Source: Thermothelomyces thermophilus ATCC 42464
Lineage: Eukaryota > Ascomycota > Sordariomycetes > Sordariales > Chaetomiaceae
Assembly: GCF_000226095.1 (NCBI RefSeq)
Contig: NC_016472.1
Coordinates: 8,184,001-8,248,000 of the forward strand
Direction of reading: 5' to 3'
DNA: 64,000 nucleotides
Shown here in pieces: positions 37,781 through 49,646 of the stretch (within the stretch, counting starts at the first letter, position 1; each line of letters opens with the position of its first letter). Both the position numbers and the translations under genes were made by a program. Below the pieces are notes generated by a model. That model was not told where the DNA came from, ran no database searches, and saw only the letters and a program-made list of their open reading frames with translations.

Positions 37781-39506
37781 TTAGCCCTCGGTTTCCTTTC
37801 TCATCTTCTCTTTCTCTCTCCTAATTTTCTGTTCAATACCAACACAATTGGAAACGGGGCATGGGGGAGAGAGACTGACCAAAGCCTTGTCCATCCATTC
37901 CATGTTCGCCTTTCTGACATGACTGCACTGGCTCCCACCGTCGTCGTCATCATACAGGCTGCTCGCGGGCCCGATGATACTCGGCAGGCTCCGATTGCTC
38001 TGCCGGGTCGCCGCTGGCCACAGCTCGTTCGGCGGTCCCTCCATGGCACAGCTCTGCTCCGGGAGGTCTGCCCGCCCCTTGCCCTTGGTCCACCAAGTCC
38101 CCCCCCTCTTCCTCCTCCTGCCCTTCTTTGCCCTCCCTCTCCTATTTCTTTCAAAGTCTGCGCGCAACACTACCGCGTTGTCTGCCATGGCCATTTCGGC
38201 ACGCGAGTAGTGCCCCGGGGCCGAGCTCCCGTCGGGGATGTGGAAGCGCCTGTCGAACCTCGACAAGGCGTAAGTAAAGACCACCACCAGTTCCACGACG
38301 TAGTCAAAGCAGTAGTAGCACGTCCGGCTGTGGAACCACGCTGGCTGGTCCGCGGGCCGGGTAGAGAAGGCGACCGCCGCCCGGAACGTGGCCCCGACCG
38401 CCAGCAGCGTCGCCGTGAAGGTCAACAACGTGAACTTGGTCCTGAAGTGGCCCTCGCCGAACTTGTCAATTCTCGTCTTCCTCGGCACCACGACCGCCAG
38501 CGTCACCAGCGGCACGGGTAAGAAGGCGTAGACGGCCAGGTACGTCGCGCACACCAACTGCACTTTCCTCACCAGCTCTCTCTTACCGTCATCATCGCTA
38601 TCATCACTACTACCGCCGCCGCCACTACCGCCAGCAGCAGCAGCCGCGCCGCCGGACGGCGGAGGCGGGGCGATGAAGAAGCCCATCACCGTGAAGGTGA
38701 CGACCAGGACGAGGACGACGGCGGCGCTGGCGAAGAGGACCCCGAACAGGGCCGTGACGCTCTTGCTCCACCCGAACAAAGGGTGGTAGGCGCGGACAAC
38801 GCGCTGCGCAAAGACGAGATTTGTCACAAAAAGGAGCAGGACGCCGGCGGCGGCGAAGATCTGCGCCGCGATGGCAAGGCGCACTACGGAGGTCGCGTCA
38901 GCCGGGCGGGATGCCGCCGCCGACTCCGCCGCCGCCCACGCGATCCGCAGCGCCAGCGCGACCACGCGTGCCGCGCAAAACACCATCAGCAGCGCGCTGA
39001 ACAGGAACTTGTAGCTCTGCCGCCGGTTGCGCCGGAATATGGTCATGTTGGCCGCTCCCGCCGCCACGAAGAGGGCCAGGAGCACCCCGCTAACGGGTAT
39101 GTCGGGTATCGGGGTCGGGACCAGTCCGAGCTGGGCCGTATGCGGGGGATAAGGAGGTCCAGCGGCAGCGGGCGGGGAAGAACCCTGGGTAACAGAGGGA
39201 GCGGAGGCTGTCAGCGAGGAGATCCTGGAGTAACGTGGGTTGTATCACTTCGTAAGAGAAATTGGTATGAGGGAGTCTATGAAGTCAGAGCAAAACGCGG
39301 AGGGGGCAGAAACAAAAGGGGGCACGTGTGTGTTGTTTACCAGGAGCCTTCAGATGAAAGCACGGGTTTAAGAACAAGAGGGTGTCACGAGGAAAAAAAA
39401 AAAAAACCGACAGGACACAGAGGAGACAGAGACGTACCCCAGATTCTGTTGCTGCAGGAACACTGGCGCTCCCTGACGCTGTAGCGGACGATGTAGAGCT
39501 AGACAT
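37781..39506 (-). CDS. DUF3112-type multi-pass membrane protein (family C-like receptor)
   Basis: Exons 39506-39438 and 39184-37781 give about 490 residues. Exon 1 encodes a Ser/Ala-rich start, and the 253-bp intron (donor GTACGT, acceptor CCCAG) brings in a Pro-rich segment. Seven hydrophobic segments follow over about residues 45-330, including the conserved ANMTIFRRNRR block and an FLFSALLMVFCAARVVAL helix. A cytosolic Ser/Gly tail completes the protein. This pattern matches fungal DUF3112 proteins, often labelled family C-like G-protein-coupled receptors. The localisation is presumably plasma membrane; neither ligand nor G-protein coupling can be read from sequence. The longish intron could hide another small exon. 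It is unrelated in sequence to the receptor at 13.5-15.5 kb. Confidence 0.8.
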
Positions 39507-40933
39507 CTTTCCCTCCTCAAGCCCTGAATAAAAAGGATATAGCAACGACAAAACAAGGGGCTATGAGAGAGGGAATGAGCGACTTGCGATTTCAGGGGGT
39601 TGGGTGGAGGAAGGAAAGCTCTGAACACAAAGCCATGGACCGAGCGTAAGGCACAGACACAGACCCAACCAGGTGGTGTTGACAAAAAGGGGGGGCGGCG
39701 GGAAGGGACGTGCCGCAGAAACTCGTTTGCGTAGAGCTCCGACCCCCGACGAGTTTCGAGACCGCCGTGTCCCTCCTCCCCCTTTCTCTCTCTGATTCCT
39801 CGGCACCAGCGCGAGACCAGTCGAGCAGAGTCGCCAGATAAACGTCATGTGCAGAAGATGTGCAGAAGAGGTACAGGGAGCTCAGGCATGAGTTGGCGAG
39901 AGGGGCATGCGGCATACGACATGCGGCAGCAACGAGAGAGGAAGAGAAAAAGGGGTGGGGGAGGGGGGGAGGGTTCGGTGAATGCGAGGTGATGGTCACA
40001 GCAGAGGCGAGGGAAGCCCTCAGCAGGTGAGTGAGTAAAGGACATGGTGGCAGACAGCAGACTGCTTCTTGAGGCTCTAGGTCCATGAGAGTTACACGGG
40101 CTCTTGACCCAAGCGTCATCCTCTCCAGCAGCCATGCCGAATGCAGGTATGAACCCTCGTTGTGGGCAACCTGCTCACCCCTTCCCCTCGGCCGTACCAG
40201 ACAGAGAATCTGTTGCTCAAAGTCAATATCAACACCAAGGATGACGTGAAGCGAGCGCCTTCTTTTACATGTTACAGAACCCGAGCGAGGGATTGCTGCG
40301 GTCTGCGCGCTCGTCTGCCACTTCTGGCCCCCCAGCATATGCAGGCTGTTGATTGAAAGGCTTAGAAAGCGGGTGCGGGATATGTTTCAGAGATGCGGCC
40401 GATTAGACTTGTGGCTGAGGCAGACGCTTCGTGGAAACTCCAAAACTCGATGCCTAAGAGAGTGTCAAGATGCCAGATAATTACGGAACGGGGACATAGC
40501 ACAGAACAGCAAAAACTTCATTCATTGAGATTGAAAAGCAACGCTGGCATGGCACAACTAGCCTAATCCCAGCTCGCTCCGCGAAGCGAGACGTGGATCT
40601 CGACAACAGGTAAGAAGCCCTCATAATCCAATCCGATTGCTGGTCTCTTAACATGCAGCCTCCTTGCTCCATGACGAGAACCGGCAACTGGGGGAACGTT
40701 CGGTTCAGATGCCAGGGGAATTACGGGGCCCGAGCAACTGTTTGACCTGTTGTTCTCTGGATACAACGTAGGTACCTCTTCTTGATAGCGCCGCCCATCC
40801 CCTCTAAGAAACGCAGAGGTAGCCTGGCAGGAGGGCCAGTATCGATGTATCGCCAGATGTGCTCCCCGTACTATGACAGTTCTTGCCGAGCACGGGTACG
40901 CGGCCAGAGGCCAGCGTTGGTTTTTTGTTTTCA
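39507..40933. other. Intergenic region between the DUF3112 gene and PP2A
   Basis: Promoter of the DUF3112 gene and 3' UTR of the PP2A gene, 1.4 kb. Minus-strand open frames of up to 248 codons have no domain and no family resemblance. Nothing else is supported. Confidence 0.55.
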
Positions 40934-42497
40934 TTACAAGAAATAATCCGGGGTCCCTGAGCAGTGTTGGTTAGTGTGAATGACAGGGTCTGGTCTTTGC
41001 GAGAGGAGCTAGACTCACTCCTAGACACCATGGGTTCTCCCGCCCTCGGGCACGGATCGAATTGCAGGCTGCGCGGGGATTCTAGTTAGCTCTGGATGTC
41101 TGCAGCCTACCCAGACGGGGCCACACTTACAATGTGTATTTCAGGTGCTCGTCGATCTCCATTATCGCGGCCTGGTTGCCGCATCTGTAGCAATAGTTGG
41201 GGGCTGCCAGCCCAGTCAGCAAACAAGGAAGGGCAACTCCCACGGACACGCCGGTGGCACTCACCCGAAAAGATGGTCACCACATTTCGGTCCTGCGACC
41301 AATTGTACCCCTCCATCACGAGCTGGTGCGCCCGGGCAATCAGGGTCAGCCCATTATTATGGTTGAAAGCCTCTGATATGTCCTGGCCGAACGTGTACCC
41401 CGCGCCTCGGGGTGAGATACCCCAGCCGCACCGGTCGTCGGGGTCGGACCACAGGAGATCGCACATGGGCCCCTCATGCGGCACCTCCTGGATCCTGTCC
41501 AGAGCCCTGATGTTATCGAGAGTGTCAATGCTCGGCGAGAGGCCGCCGTGCAAGCAAAAGATCTGGTTGTCGATCAAGGCGGTGAGGGGAAGGTAGTCGA
41601 AGAGGTCGGTAAAGTACTTCCACACATTGGCGTTGCCGTACTTGCGCAGGCACTCATCGTAAAAGCCGTACACCTGGGTGATCTGGCGGGACTCGTGGTT
41701 GCCGCGCAGGATAGTGATGCGCTGCGGGTATCGGATCTTGAGGGCCACAAGCAGGGTGACGGTCTCGACAGAGTAGTACCCTCGATCGACATAATCCCCT
41801 GCGCAACAGCCAAATCGTCAGAATCTAAAGTTCGCCTCCTCGCCCGCTTTGTTACTGGGTGGGGATCTCAGCCGGCCGTGCCATACCCATGAAGAGATAG
41901 TTGGTGTCGGGGTTTGGACCGCCGATCTTAAAGAGCTCCATCAAGTCGTGGAACTGGCCATGGATGTCGCCGCAAACCGTCACGGGACATTTCTGGGGAG
42001 CGTCAGTTGGCGTTTGTTAAAAGTAAGAACCGTGCTTGTGCGGCATCCTGGATCGGCGGGATAGACATACGACAGGTTGGACGTTGGATTCTTCTTGCAG
42101 AACTTCGCGTGCCTAAGACAGGAATGTATGAATGTCAGCACACGCCGTCGGCTGCGGGAACAGGAACACGATCGTTGGAGATTGAGAGAACAGCGATGCC
42201 TCCCCGAAGTTTGTTCTGATGCAAAGGGAGGAGGGCTCGGTGGGAAGTATTGCGCAGGCGGGAGGAGGAGAGCGGCGAGGCGACGGAGCTAGCCAACTGG
42301 GGAGGGGTAAACGGGGGGAAACGTCGCAAGGCGAGACGGACCTTCTCGCACAGTCTCTGGACATCTGATTCGGCCAGCTGCTTGCACTGCATCAAGCTCT
42401 CGATCCAGCCGTCGAGCGTCGGAATGGAGGCCGGCTCGAGGTTGGCCGGGCTCAGGTCGGCGGGCACGCGCCCGACATCCTCCATGTTTGTATCCAT
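40934..42497 (-). CDS. pph1: Serine/threonine protein phosphatase PP2A catalytic subunit
   Basis: Seven exons, 42497-42342, 42112-42071, 41992-41887, 41798-41265, 41203-41131, 41068-41019 and 40956-40934, join to 327 residues. The metal-binding motifs GDIHG (74-78), GDYVDRG (102-108) and GNHE (134-137) are intact. The last exon is just 23 bp and encodes the invariant PP2A tail TPDYFL plus stop, whose Leu is carboxyl-methylated in known PP2A. That tail separates PP2A from PP4 and PP6. With scaffold A and regulatory B subunits it controls cell cycle, morphogenesis and nutrient signalling. The N-terminus is about 20 residues longer than the animal enzyme. The exon 1 donor is the weak GTCCGT. Confidence 0.97.
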
Positions 42498-43408
42498 TCC
42501 TGAGACTGATCCCTTCGCTCGGACGATGTAAAGTCAATGAGTCGTGGTCGGGGATGGTGCCGTCGAGCTCTCGGAGCGCAGTCGGCGTGCCTGAAAGGAG
42601 TCGCGGAGATGGGAGCAATGACGTTTGTGTCCACTGGCACGTTCGTTTGTGGTCGCGGCGCGGGTCCAAGATCGGGGTCAAAATTGGGCAGGTGGGCGGG
42701 TGTCGCCAGGGGCTGCCGTTTCCTGTTTAGCGGGTGGGGGTGGGTTTGAGAGGCAATGGTCGTGGCCGAGACTCCAAAGTGGGAAAGCTCAAAGGCAAAA
42801 AAAGAGGAAGAAAAAAAGGAAGGATAAAAAACGCTCCAGTCGCGCAGTCGTCACAGAAGGCTTGATCTTCGAACCAAGGGTATAATGCCAAGTGCGATGA
42901 TCGGGGGGAGTTGCAAGAAACGTTGATGCTGAAATGAGGTGAAGCCGGTGCGCTGATGCCGGCACTTCTGGGCTACACTACGAGGCGACCTACCTTACTG
43001 TGGCCCGTGCGCCAGCTTCCAAGGTTCCCCACCAACATCAGCGGGCAAGCTTGCTGGTGTTGGAAGGCCCGCCTCAAAGCAACCTCGGAGCCCGCCCCCC
43101 ACCACTGGGCCCGCTCAGCGTATCAAACCCCTTGCAACCATCGCGGGAGAAGTGGGACGGGATAAGGGGGGTCCCGGCCTCCAGAGAGCAGACAAGATTC
43201 TATTGATTACCAAGTATCCCCCCGCGTACATAGTACTCACAGACATTGCAAGTAAGGAGAGCATAATCACTGGCGCATGAACTCCATCTTTTCCTTCTTC
43301 AGTAACTTGTCTAGCGTATATGTTTCATACAAGATCTGTAGTGATGTTGCATCATCTCAAGTGCTAACAACAGAAACCCTCTCCCCCCGGGGCGCCTTAG
43401 GCAAGTAG
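42498..43408. other. Intergenic region between PP2A and exo84
   Basis: PP2A promoter and exo84 3' UTR. I see a G-rich stretch near 42,720-42,750 and an A-rich stretch near 42,795-42,830 but no supported gene. Confidence 0.5.
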
Positions 43409-45632
43409 CTAAGCGGCCTGCACATTCATAACCAGCCCTAAACCGGCCGGCGCGCTGGACGACGACACATCGGTTGGCGCGGCCATGTTCTGGCCGACCA
43501 GGTTCCGGAAGTCTAGGCCAACTTCGGAGAGCATGCCGGCATGGCTTTTGGCCGTCTCCATGCACCGAGTCCACATCTCGCTTCCTTCCTTCTCGCCGCT
43601 CAGTTGCCGGGCGAGAATCGCGTTGAAGGCGTCTACTTCCTGCTTGGCCCACTTGACACAGGCGCTCATCATTGGCGGTGGGAAGCACGCCTGGAAGCAG
43701 CTGACGGTGTTGCGGATGATAGCGAAGTAAACAAACGAGATCTCCCAGATATACTGGTCTAGGTTACCTTGGAAGATGCATTGCCTGTGTTTCGCGATTG
43801 TTAGCCGAGAGTGCCTCTGGGGGTCCAGGGAGTTGCCCATCCCGCTAGGTTAGCCGCCTACCTGGATCGTTTGTGGATCGTCTCGCTCCGTGCCTCCAGA
43901 TATGCTTCGCGTGCCCGGTCTTCGAGGCCCAACCGGGTCAACCAAGACACGTTCTGCTTGGTCTTGGTCTGATGATTGTGGCTGCTGACGAGTTCCCGTA
44001 CAACCAGAGCCGCCAACTTGGCCCTCCTCTCGTCGACCTTGAACGAGATAAAGTCCTGCGCAATGATATTATTCTTCAGGCCCTGCGCCAGACCCTTCAT
44101 TTTCTCGACGAGAGTGACGGCTGGCTCGATCTGTTGGAGGGCGATGTGGATGTCGAGCTCGTCCATCTGGCTCTCAACCCACCGGAGGTTCTGCTGCTTG
44201 CCGTCCACCTCGATCAGCATGTCCTTGATGTCGGACAGGGTCTCGAGCAGCTCCGTCTTCTGCAGCAGGCCGGGATCGCGCGAGGCGAAGTAGTTGATGG
44301 TTTCCTTGGCCTTGTTGGTGGCCTCCCTCTCGGACTGGAGGTTCCGCCGCAGCTCTTCCACTCGCTTCCGGATGTTGAGGATCAGGGCTGCCTTCTCCGG
44401 ATCCTCGGCCTTTTCGGTGCGGTAGATGAAGGACTCGTTCTGCCCGCCGCCCCGGACCATGATGGCATCGGCGAGCTTATTCCTACCGCTCGACGAGGAG
44501 TCGCTCGGCCCGGCCATGTCCACCACCTCAACGTCCAGGAGATGCCAGCAGCGGTCCGCCACGAGCTTCGTCATGGGGGCACGGCTATCGGGGGCAACGG
44601 GCGCGTCGGCCTTGCGCTTCTTTCGCGAGGCAATGAGGAGGTGGTCGTTCAGCAGGAAGATCTGCATCGCTCGACGGGATCTGTAGGTCGCATTGTCCAA
44701 CTCCACCCACGGTCCCGCGTTCTGAACGACATGGCGGCCTGGTACGTTGGGGAGGAACTTCTGCGAGCCTTCGACGTTCTTGTACAGGGCCTGCATCTGA
44801 GCGCTCCAGAGCGCGGTCCTATCGGCTACGGAGCTCCGCTTGTCCCTCCTGCTCAATCCCGCGCCTATCTGGCCGCCAAAACCGGCGTCCTCCACGCTGT
44901 TGGAGGATGACCGTAGGGCGGTGGTGTTGGCCTTCAACTCCGCCATCAGGTTCCTGAGGGTGCGCATTTCGCTCTTGAGCTTTTCCGCCTCCTTGCTGAT
45001 CTTGATGAACTGCGTGCGGTTCTGGTAGACATTTTGCTGGAGGTCGGTCGACACGCGGCGCTTGAGCTTACGCAGAGCCGACTCGTACTCGCGAATCTCG
45101 TCCTCGGTGGCCTCGCTGAGGATCTCGGTGACGTACTGCTCAGGGACCAGGTTCGGATCCCGAAGTGCTCTCACGTCCACCGGAATTGGGGCCCCACCGC
45201 TCCCACCTTCGCTTCGCCCTTCTCTCGACGGTGGCGGCCGGCGATCCTGGGCCTGGGATTGCACATATCGATCGAGACTGGGCACGGCTGGCACGGGGTC
45301 CTTGGTCGGGTCAAAGTCGGGCGGAATATTGTTGAAACGTGTCGAGTACCGGCGCTTGACAAGATCCGAAGTCTGCGGCGGAAGACAGTTAACTCCTGCA
45401 CCCGGACCATGAAAACCATGGAGATGGCGAGGGGAAGCGGGCTCACTTTGGCGCTACTCTGCGGCGGGGGTCGGGGCCGAGGCTGAGGCGCATCCTCTGC
45501 TGACGGACGCTCCGAGGGGGCTTGCAGGCCTGAGCCTTCTTGCAAGATGGGCGCAGAGATCTTGATGGCTGGCCGGGCCTTCCTCTTCCCTCCACTACGC
45601 AGCGATAATATCTTGGACCGTTCCTCAGCCAT
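43409..45632 (-). CDS. exo84: Exocyst complex component Exo84
   Basis: Exons 45632-45447, 45372-43862 and 43784-43409 give 690 residues. The first 60 residues are basic and Pro-rich. After TSDLVKRRYSTRFNN, a Vps51-like coiled-coil stretch covers about 148-213. A PH domain spans about 258-398, with the IFLLNDHLLIASRKKRK strand-loop. A helical C-terminal half completes the cullin-repeat-like Exo84 region. Exo84 is one of eight exocyst subunits that tether secretory vesicles to the plasma membrane at growing tips and septa. The third exon joins with frame continuity (KRSR|QCIFQGNLDQ). The length equals that of other filamentous fungal Exo84 proteins. Confidence 0.93.
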
Positions 45633-46399
45633 GGCGGACAACCGGCGCGCGGGGTATGCAGCTCGTCGAACAAGAGAGACAACTCGGTCCTGCAGTCGCA
45701 CGCCTCGTGTATTCAAGTGACTCAAAATGCGGCCAGTTTACGGCTGGTATTGAAGGTCAAAGAGCTGTCGGCAGCTGCGACGCGACGTTGAACATTGGCT
45801 GCTTCAAGTATCGTAGCGGCAAACAGTGGGGATCCTAGTGTTCAGGACGTGGTCCGTGCACAGCCAACAGGAATGTGGCTCGGGTTCTCAAAAGAGCTCA
45901 GGGCACTACGGAGTACGGAGTAATGACTGCGTATAGTTACGAGATATTTCCTAATCAGTTCTTCCAGGACTCATTTTAACGTCCTAACTGGTGTAGCAAT
46001 CTCAAGACTAGTTTCCAAGAGTTTCAAGATCTTAAAAGAACCATCATCACAGTCGCTCATTGAAAACTAATTAAATAGCTTATAATTACCTCTAGGTTGT
46101 GTACTACTCGAGAAGCCTTTACGGCTTAAAGGCTGTTTTTGAGAGCGAGTATCTTGATCGAAGACTGTTAAAGGAAGAAAGAGTCTAGTTGTGACTGTTT
46201 TTGGATAAACTAAGTTCCTTAATTATACGTTAGTGGTTTTTTTTTTTTTTAAAAAAAAAAAAAGAACGCTCTTTCCTCTGCCATTTCTGTTCCCGTGGAA
46301 AGTGGTAGATTCTTTTGAAACCACAGGGCGGCCCGCACCGACTCTTAAAAACCCACAAACCTCCCCGGGCGCAACGTACCCTCAGAAGAGTGCCATTGT
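45633..46399. other. Intergenic region with AT-rich island and T14/A13 tract
   Basis: Next to the exo84 promoter, about 45,930-46,265 is distinctly A+T-rich and ends in a T run (46,237-46,250) directly followed by an A run (46,251-46,263). Overlapping TACGGAGTA motifs lie at 45,907-45,922. The island could be a worn repeat remnant or a promoter or terminator feature; I cannot assign a family. Confidence 0.5.
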
Positions 46400-46911
46400 T
46401 CACACCAGACGCTCCCCGGGATCCAGATTCTCCGTATCATCGTCGTCGTCCTCAAACTCTGCGTGATTTCCAACATCATAATCATCACTCCTCTTCTTCT
46501 CGACATCGTCGTCGTCGCCCCTCTCATCCACCTCATCCAGTCCATCCACATACCCGGTTGAAGTCCGATCCGGGTCCTGAGGTCTCAGCAGGCCTTCCCT
46601 CGTGGTTGTCGGTTCGACTAGAGGCGTGTAGCCGACTTGTTCGTCGTCGTCGTCGTCGTCGTCGTCCTCCGCATCGCTCGACGCTCCTCCGTCGCGCTGC
46701 CGATCCGGAGCCTCGCCTCCCCCTTCCTCTCCCTCTTCGACGACCGCGCGGCGATCGAGGTTAGCCCGCATCTCGCGCTCCTCTTCCCTCGCGTCATCGC
46801 CGGGTCCGACGAGCAGGGAGCGGCTGTCGCGGCGCGCCCCGCTTGGCGATGCGGCGGATGTCGGAGCCAGAGCCGTCGACGTTTTGGGTGCCGACCTCAG
46901 CAGCCGACGGG
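46400..46911 (-). CDS. Acidic low-complexity protein, 5' exon unresolved
   Basis: One minus-strand frame stays open from an acceptor-like CCCGCAG at 46,912-46,918 down to a stop at 46,400. It encodes about 170 residues, of which the ATG-initiated part (from 46,771) is 123. The start of this frame reads as a Ser/Ala/Pro segment with RRDSRSLLVGPGDDA. It continues with EREMRANLDRR, a poly-Asp run, YTPLVEPTT, and further acidic tracts. I do not recognise a family. The coherent acidic composition and the acceptor suggest a real exon whose upstream partner I could not place. A second frame upstream (46,794-47,057) may supply it, but no good donor is visible. Translation from the ATG at 46,771 alone is the alternative. 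Confidence 0.45.
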
Positions 46912-47149
46912 CTGCGGGAATGCTTCAATGATGATCTTCTATTGGACTCAGAAACCCGATTTGCATTCTCGGTGTGGACGCCGTCGTCGCCGCCATCGTG
47001 GTCGGTTCCGGATCTCCTGAGTGAAAAAGAGATCGCCTCAATGGCCTTCAAAATCATCCTGATTTTGCTAGCAAAGAATCATCATTATGGTAGGTAATTA
47101 TAGATTATTACACGAGCAATGATGTAGCGACAGAAGATGATCCCCCAGC

Positions 47150-47926
47150 TCAGGCTAGCAAGCCAACAATACCGGCAGTGATCGAGATGCCCACAATGCA
47201 TCCCGCCCGAGACTCGTAGCTCATCCGAGCGGCCGAGGATGGGCTTTCGGTGGCGGCAGCAGTGGCGGCAGCAGTGGTGCTGGTTTGCGAAGCAACCGTG
47301 TTGGACGGAGCCTCGCTGCTCGTTCCGGTTGCTGACGCGGTCTCGGACGTCCTGGAGGATGCTGGCGGCTTGGTGGTGCTGGCGGAAGCAGTCGAGGGGT
47401 CCTCTTCCTCCTCCAGCGCCGCGAGATTGAGTGTTTGGGTCCGGTTGCTGCTGGGGAGGACCTGATACTTCTCGGTAAGCCCCCGGAAGCTGGCCCAGCT
47501 GTCGCCGTGCGAGGCATCCTTGAGCGAGATGCAGCTCTCGTAGTCGCTGCTGCCCACGCAGAGGCTGAGCCCGTTGCTCGTGATGTTGCCGCTGGGACCG
47601 TCGCGGCAGGCGCCGTAGAGCTGGGTCATCAGCCTGCCCATGTTGCCGAAGAAGTCGTCGGTGCCGGTTGCCAGACATTCGCGACACGCGTCAAGGTAAG
47701 GGTACCAGCCGTCGTAACCAGGGACGCAGATGCAGTCATTGACCTTGGCCCATGAGCCGTCCGGCTGTTCGATCTTCTGGCATTGAACCAGGGCCGTGTA
47801 CATGCGCGGGCATGCCGGGCACTCGTCCAGTTTGTTCGGGCCGTTCGGCACGGTCTTGAGAGCCGCCGAGGTGGAAGGCAGGAGGCACAGCGCGGCGAGC
47901 ACCGCGGAACCAAGGGAGGAGTACAT
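47150..47926 (-). CDS. Small secreted Cys-rich protein with GPI-anchor signal
   Basis: A single exon encodes 258 residues. The ATG at 47,926 starts a clear signal peptide (MYSSLGSAVLAALCLLPSTSAA). The mature part begins with a Cys-rich segment (CPACPRMYTALVQC, CICVPGYDGWYPYLDACREC) with at least eight cysteines in the first 120 residues. A Ser/Thr-rich stalk and a C-terminal hydrophobic tail (GISITAGIVGLLA) follow, as in GPI-anchored wall proteins. I cannot assign a function or named family. The role is presumably at the cell wall or plasma membrane surface. The longer reading from TTG at 47,932 is unnecessary. Confidence 0.85.
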   Translation of the reverse strand: MYSSLGSAVLAALCLLPSTSAALKTVPNGPNKLDECPACPRMYTALVQCQKIEQPDGSWAKVNDCICVPGYDGWYPYLDACRECLATGTDDFFGNMGRLMTQLYGACRDGPSGNITSNGLSLCVGSSDYESCISLKDASHGDSWASFRGLTEKYQVLPSSNRTQTLNLAALEEEEDPSTASASTTKPPASSRTSETASATGTSSEAPSNTVASQTSTTAAATAAATESPSSAARMSYESRAGCIVGISITAGIVGLLA

Positions 47927-49646
47927 TGTCAATTATTAATTAGTGTAGAGGTTGACTTGATATGTATCACTGCGTGTACAGCAAGGTAGGCGTTTTAGGA
48001 AAAGTTGTAAAAAAGAAGGAATATCAGGAAATGATCTTCACCCTGTGCGCTGCGGAAGAAGAGCTCTTGGTTTTGTATGTAAAGTCTTACTGCCAAATCT
48101 ACGCAGTACTTTGTACATACACTAGTCAGCAGATTTAAGATTAACGTTACCTTGCCCCTGAATTTATTGCGATCCTGCTTGGACCAGACCCCTGTCGAAG
48201 GATTTACTTGCAAGCGCGTGTGATTAAAAGCGTAGGGATTACTCCGTACTTGCTCCGTACTGAGTCCAAAAACAGGAAATTTCAAGTAAAATAAAAAAAA
48301 AATAAAAAAAATAAGATACTCCTAAAGAGCGTTGGAACGGCTTGAAGGTGATCAGATGCCTTAACTGTGGTAAGAATGCTCAACGGGACTGGCGTCTTTG
48401 AAAGGTAAACACACTCGTGTAGAGCACCCACATACCAGTCAGTCCCAGGGCGTTCGAGGCACTCACGGGTAGTCGGTTGTCCTAGGATGGAAGTGGAAGC
48501 CAAGAGGTGGAGGTGGAAACGACAAGTTGGTCCATCTCGGGGTATTTGTGGACTTGTTTTCGGAGTGAACGGATGACGATGGAACCGAGATCTCAAGACC
48601 CAACCAATGGCAAGCTTGAAGAGTCTCGAGCCACTGCAGTGATATTGCCCCACAGGATACGGTGATACCCAGGCACGGTTAAACAGAGGAATCACTCCTC
48701 CAAACGGATTACACTACGGATGCTTGTAGGCACTAGGCGACCCTCGGGCCTACTGTAGTACCTATCTTACCTAAGGTAGGTGTTTTACCAGAACGCTAGG
48801 CATCCTACACCCCTAGGTACTATTAATTACCTAACAGAAGTTAGAAGTGGTTTGCCTTAGGCTTTGATTGTTCATACCTAACATTCGGTCCAACCGACTC
48901 TAATTACTGGGCATCGGCCATACCTGCCAGCCTTGTTTCCTACCCGCGGCAGAAAACTGCTCTGTGAAGGCAGTCGCAACCGTGATTTTGATTTTAGCAA
49001 ACACAATTCGTGTAACCTATCTCCCTTTATCAACCTCTCACTCTGCGAAGAGACATTGCTACTGCTTCGTGCCTCTCTTGATTAGTTAAGTTCCAGAGCT
49101 CCGCAGATAAGAAATTAGTTAAGGCGGTCACCTACTCAGTCCCTTCATTGATTCTTAGCTCCCTAGTCGCGCTTCGGAGAACGAGGTCGCAACACCGCTC
49201 CGACAATGACGATGCTGACGCGGCCTCGAATCCGGACACCACTGCCCTCCCGGTCGGTGAATCCTTGTCGTGCCCGCCAAAGGACCGCCGACGGCTCGGC
49301 GTCCGGCCTCCGAAAAGAGAACTCGGACTTCGGACTCGGCAAATTGATGCCGCACCTCGTAGTCGCGCTCCCTTGTTACTTGACCAACTCCTGTCCTCAT
49401 AGGATTATAAAAAGCATTGACGACAACGACAACGCCGGGAAGATGGAATGCCCTGCGCTATTTACTTCACATATCATCCAAACAATATTAAAGAGACTGC
49501 CCACCTGATTGCTCTTTCTCCCTGGGGTGGGATCTTTTAGACAACACCAGAGCCATCCTCCTCGTATTTATAGTTCCTCTAGCGAGGTTTCGAGAACTTT
49601 TGAAGTTGAATCATTAATACATACCACCTCTTTGCTCGCTTTCACC
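47927..49646. promoter_or_regulatory. 1.7-kb divergent region between the GPI protein and O-methyltransferase genes
   Basis: Both flanking genes are transcribed outward, so both promoters lie here. TACTCCGTA occurs at 48,240-48,248 with a second CTCCGTAC just after. A+T-rich sequence lies at 48,283-48,320. A TATA-like TATTTATA sits near 49,564-49,572, about 75 bp before the methyltransferase ATG. The open frames present lack domains. Confidence 0.45.

Noticed and set aside
39592-40338. Minus-strand frame of 248 codons between the DUF3112 and PP2A genes
   Set aside because: It has no domain, its composition is irregular, and it overlaps the expected promoter of the DUF3112 gene.
43873-44910. 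Plus-strand open frame of 345 codons opposite exo84
   Set aside because: It is a shadow of the exo84 coding strand with no recognisable domain.
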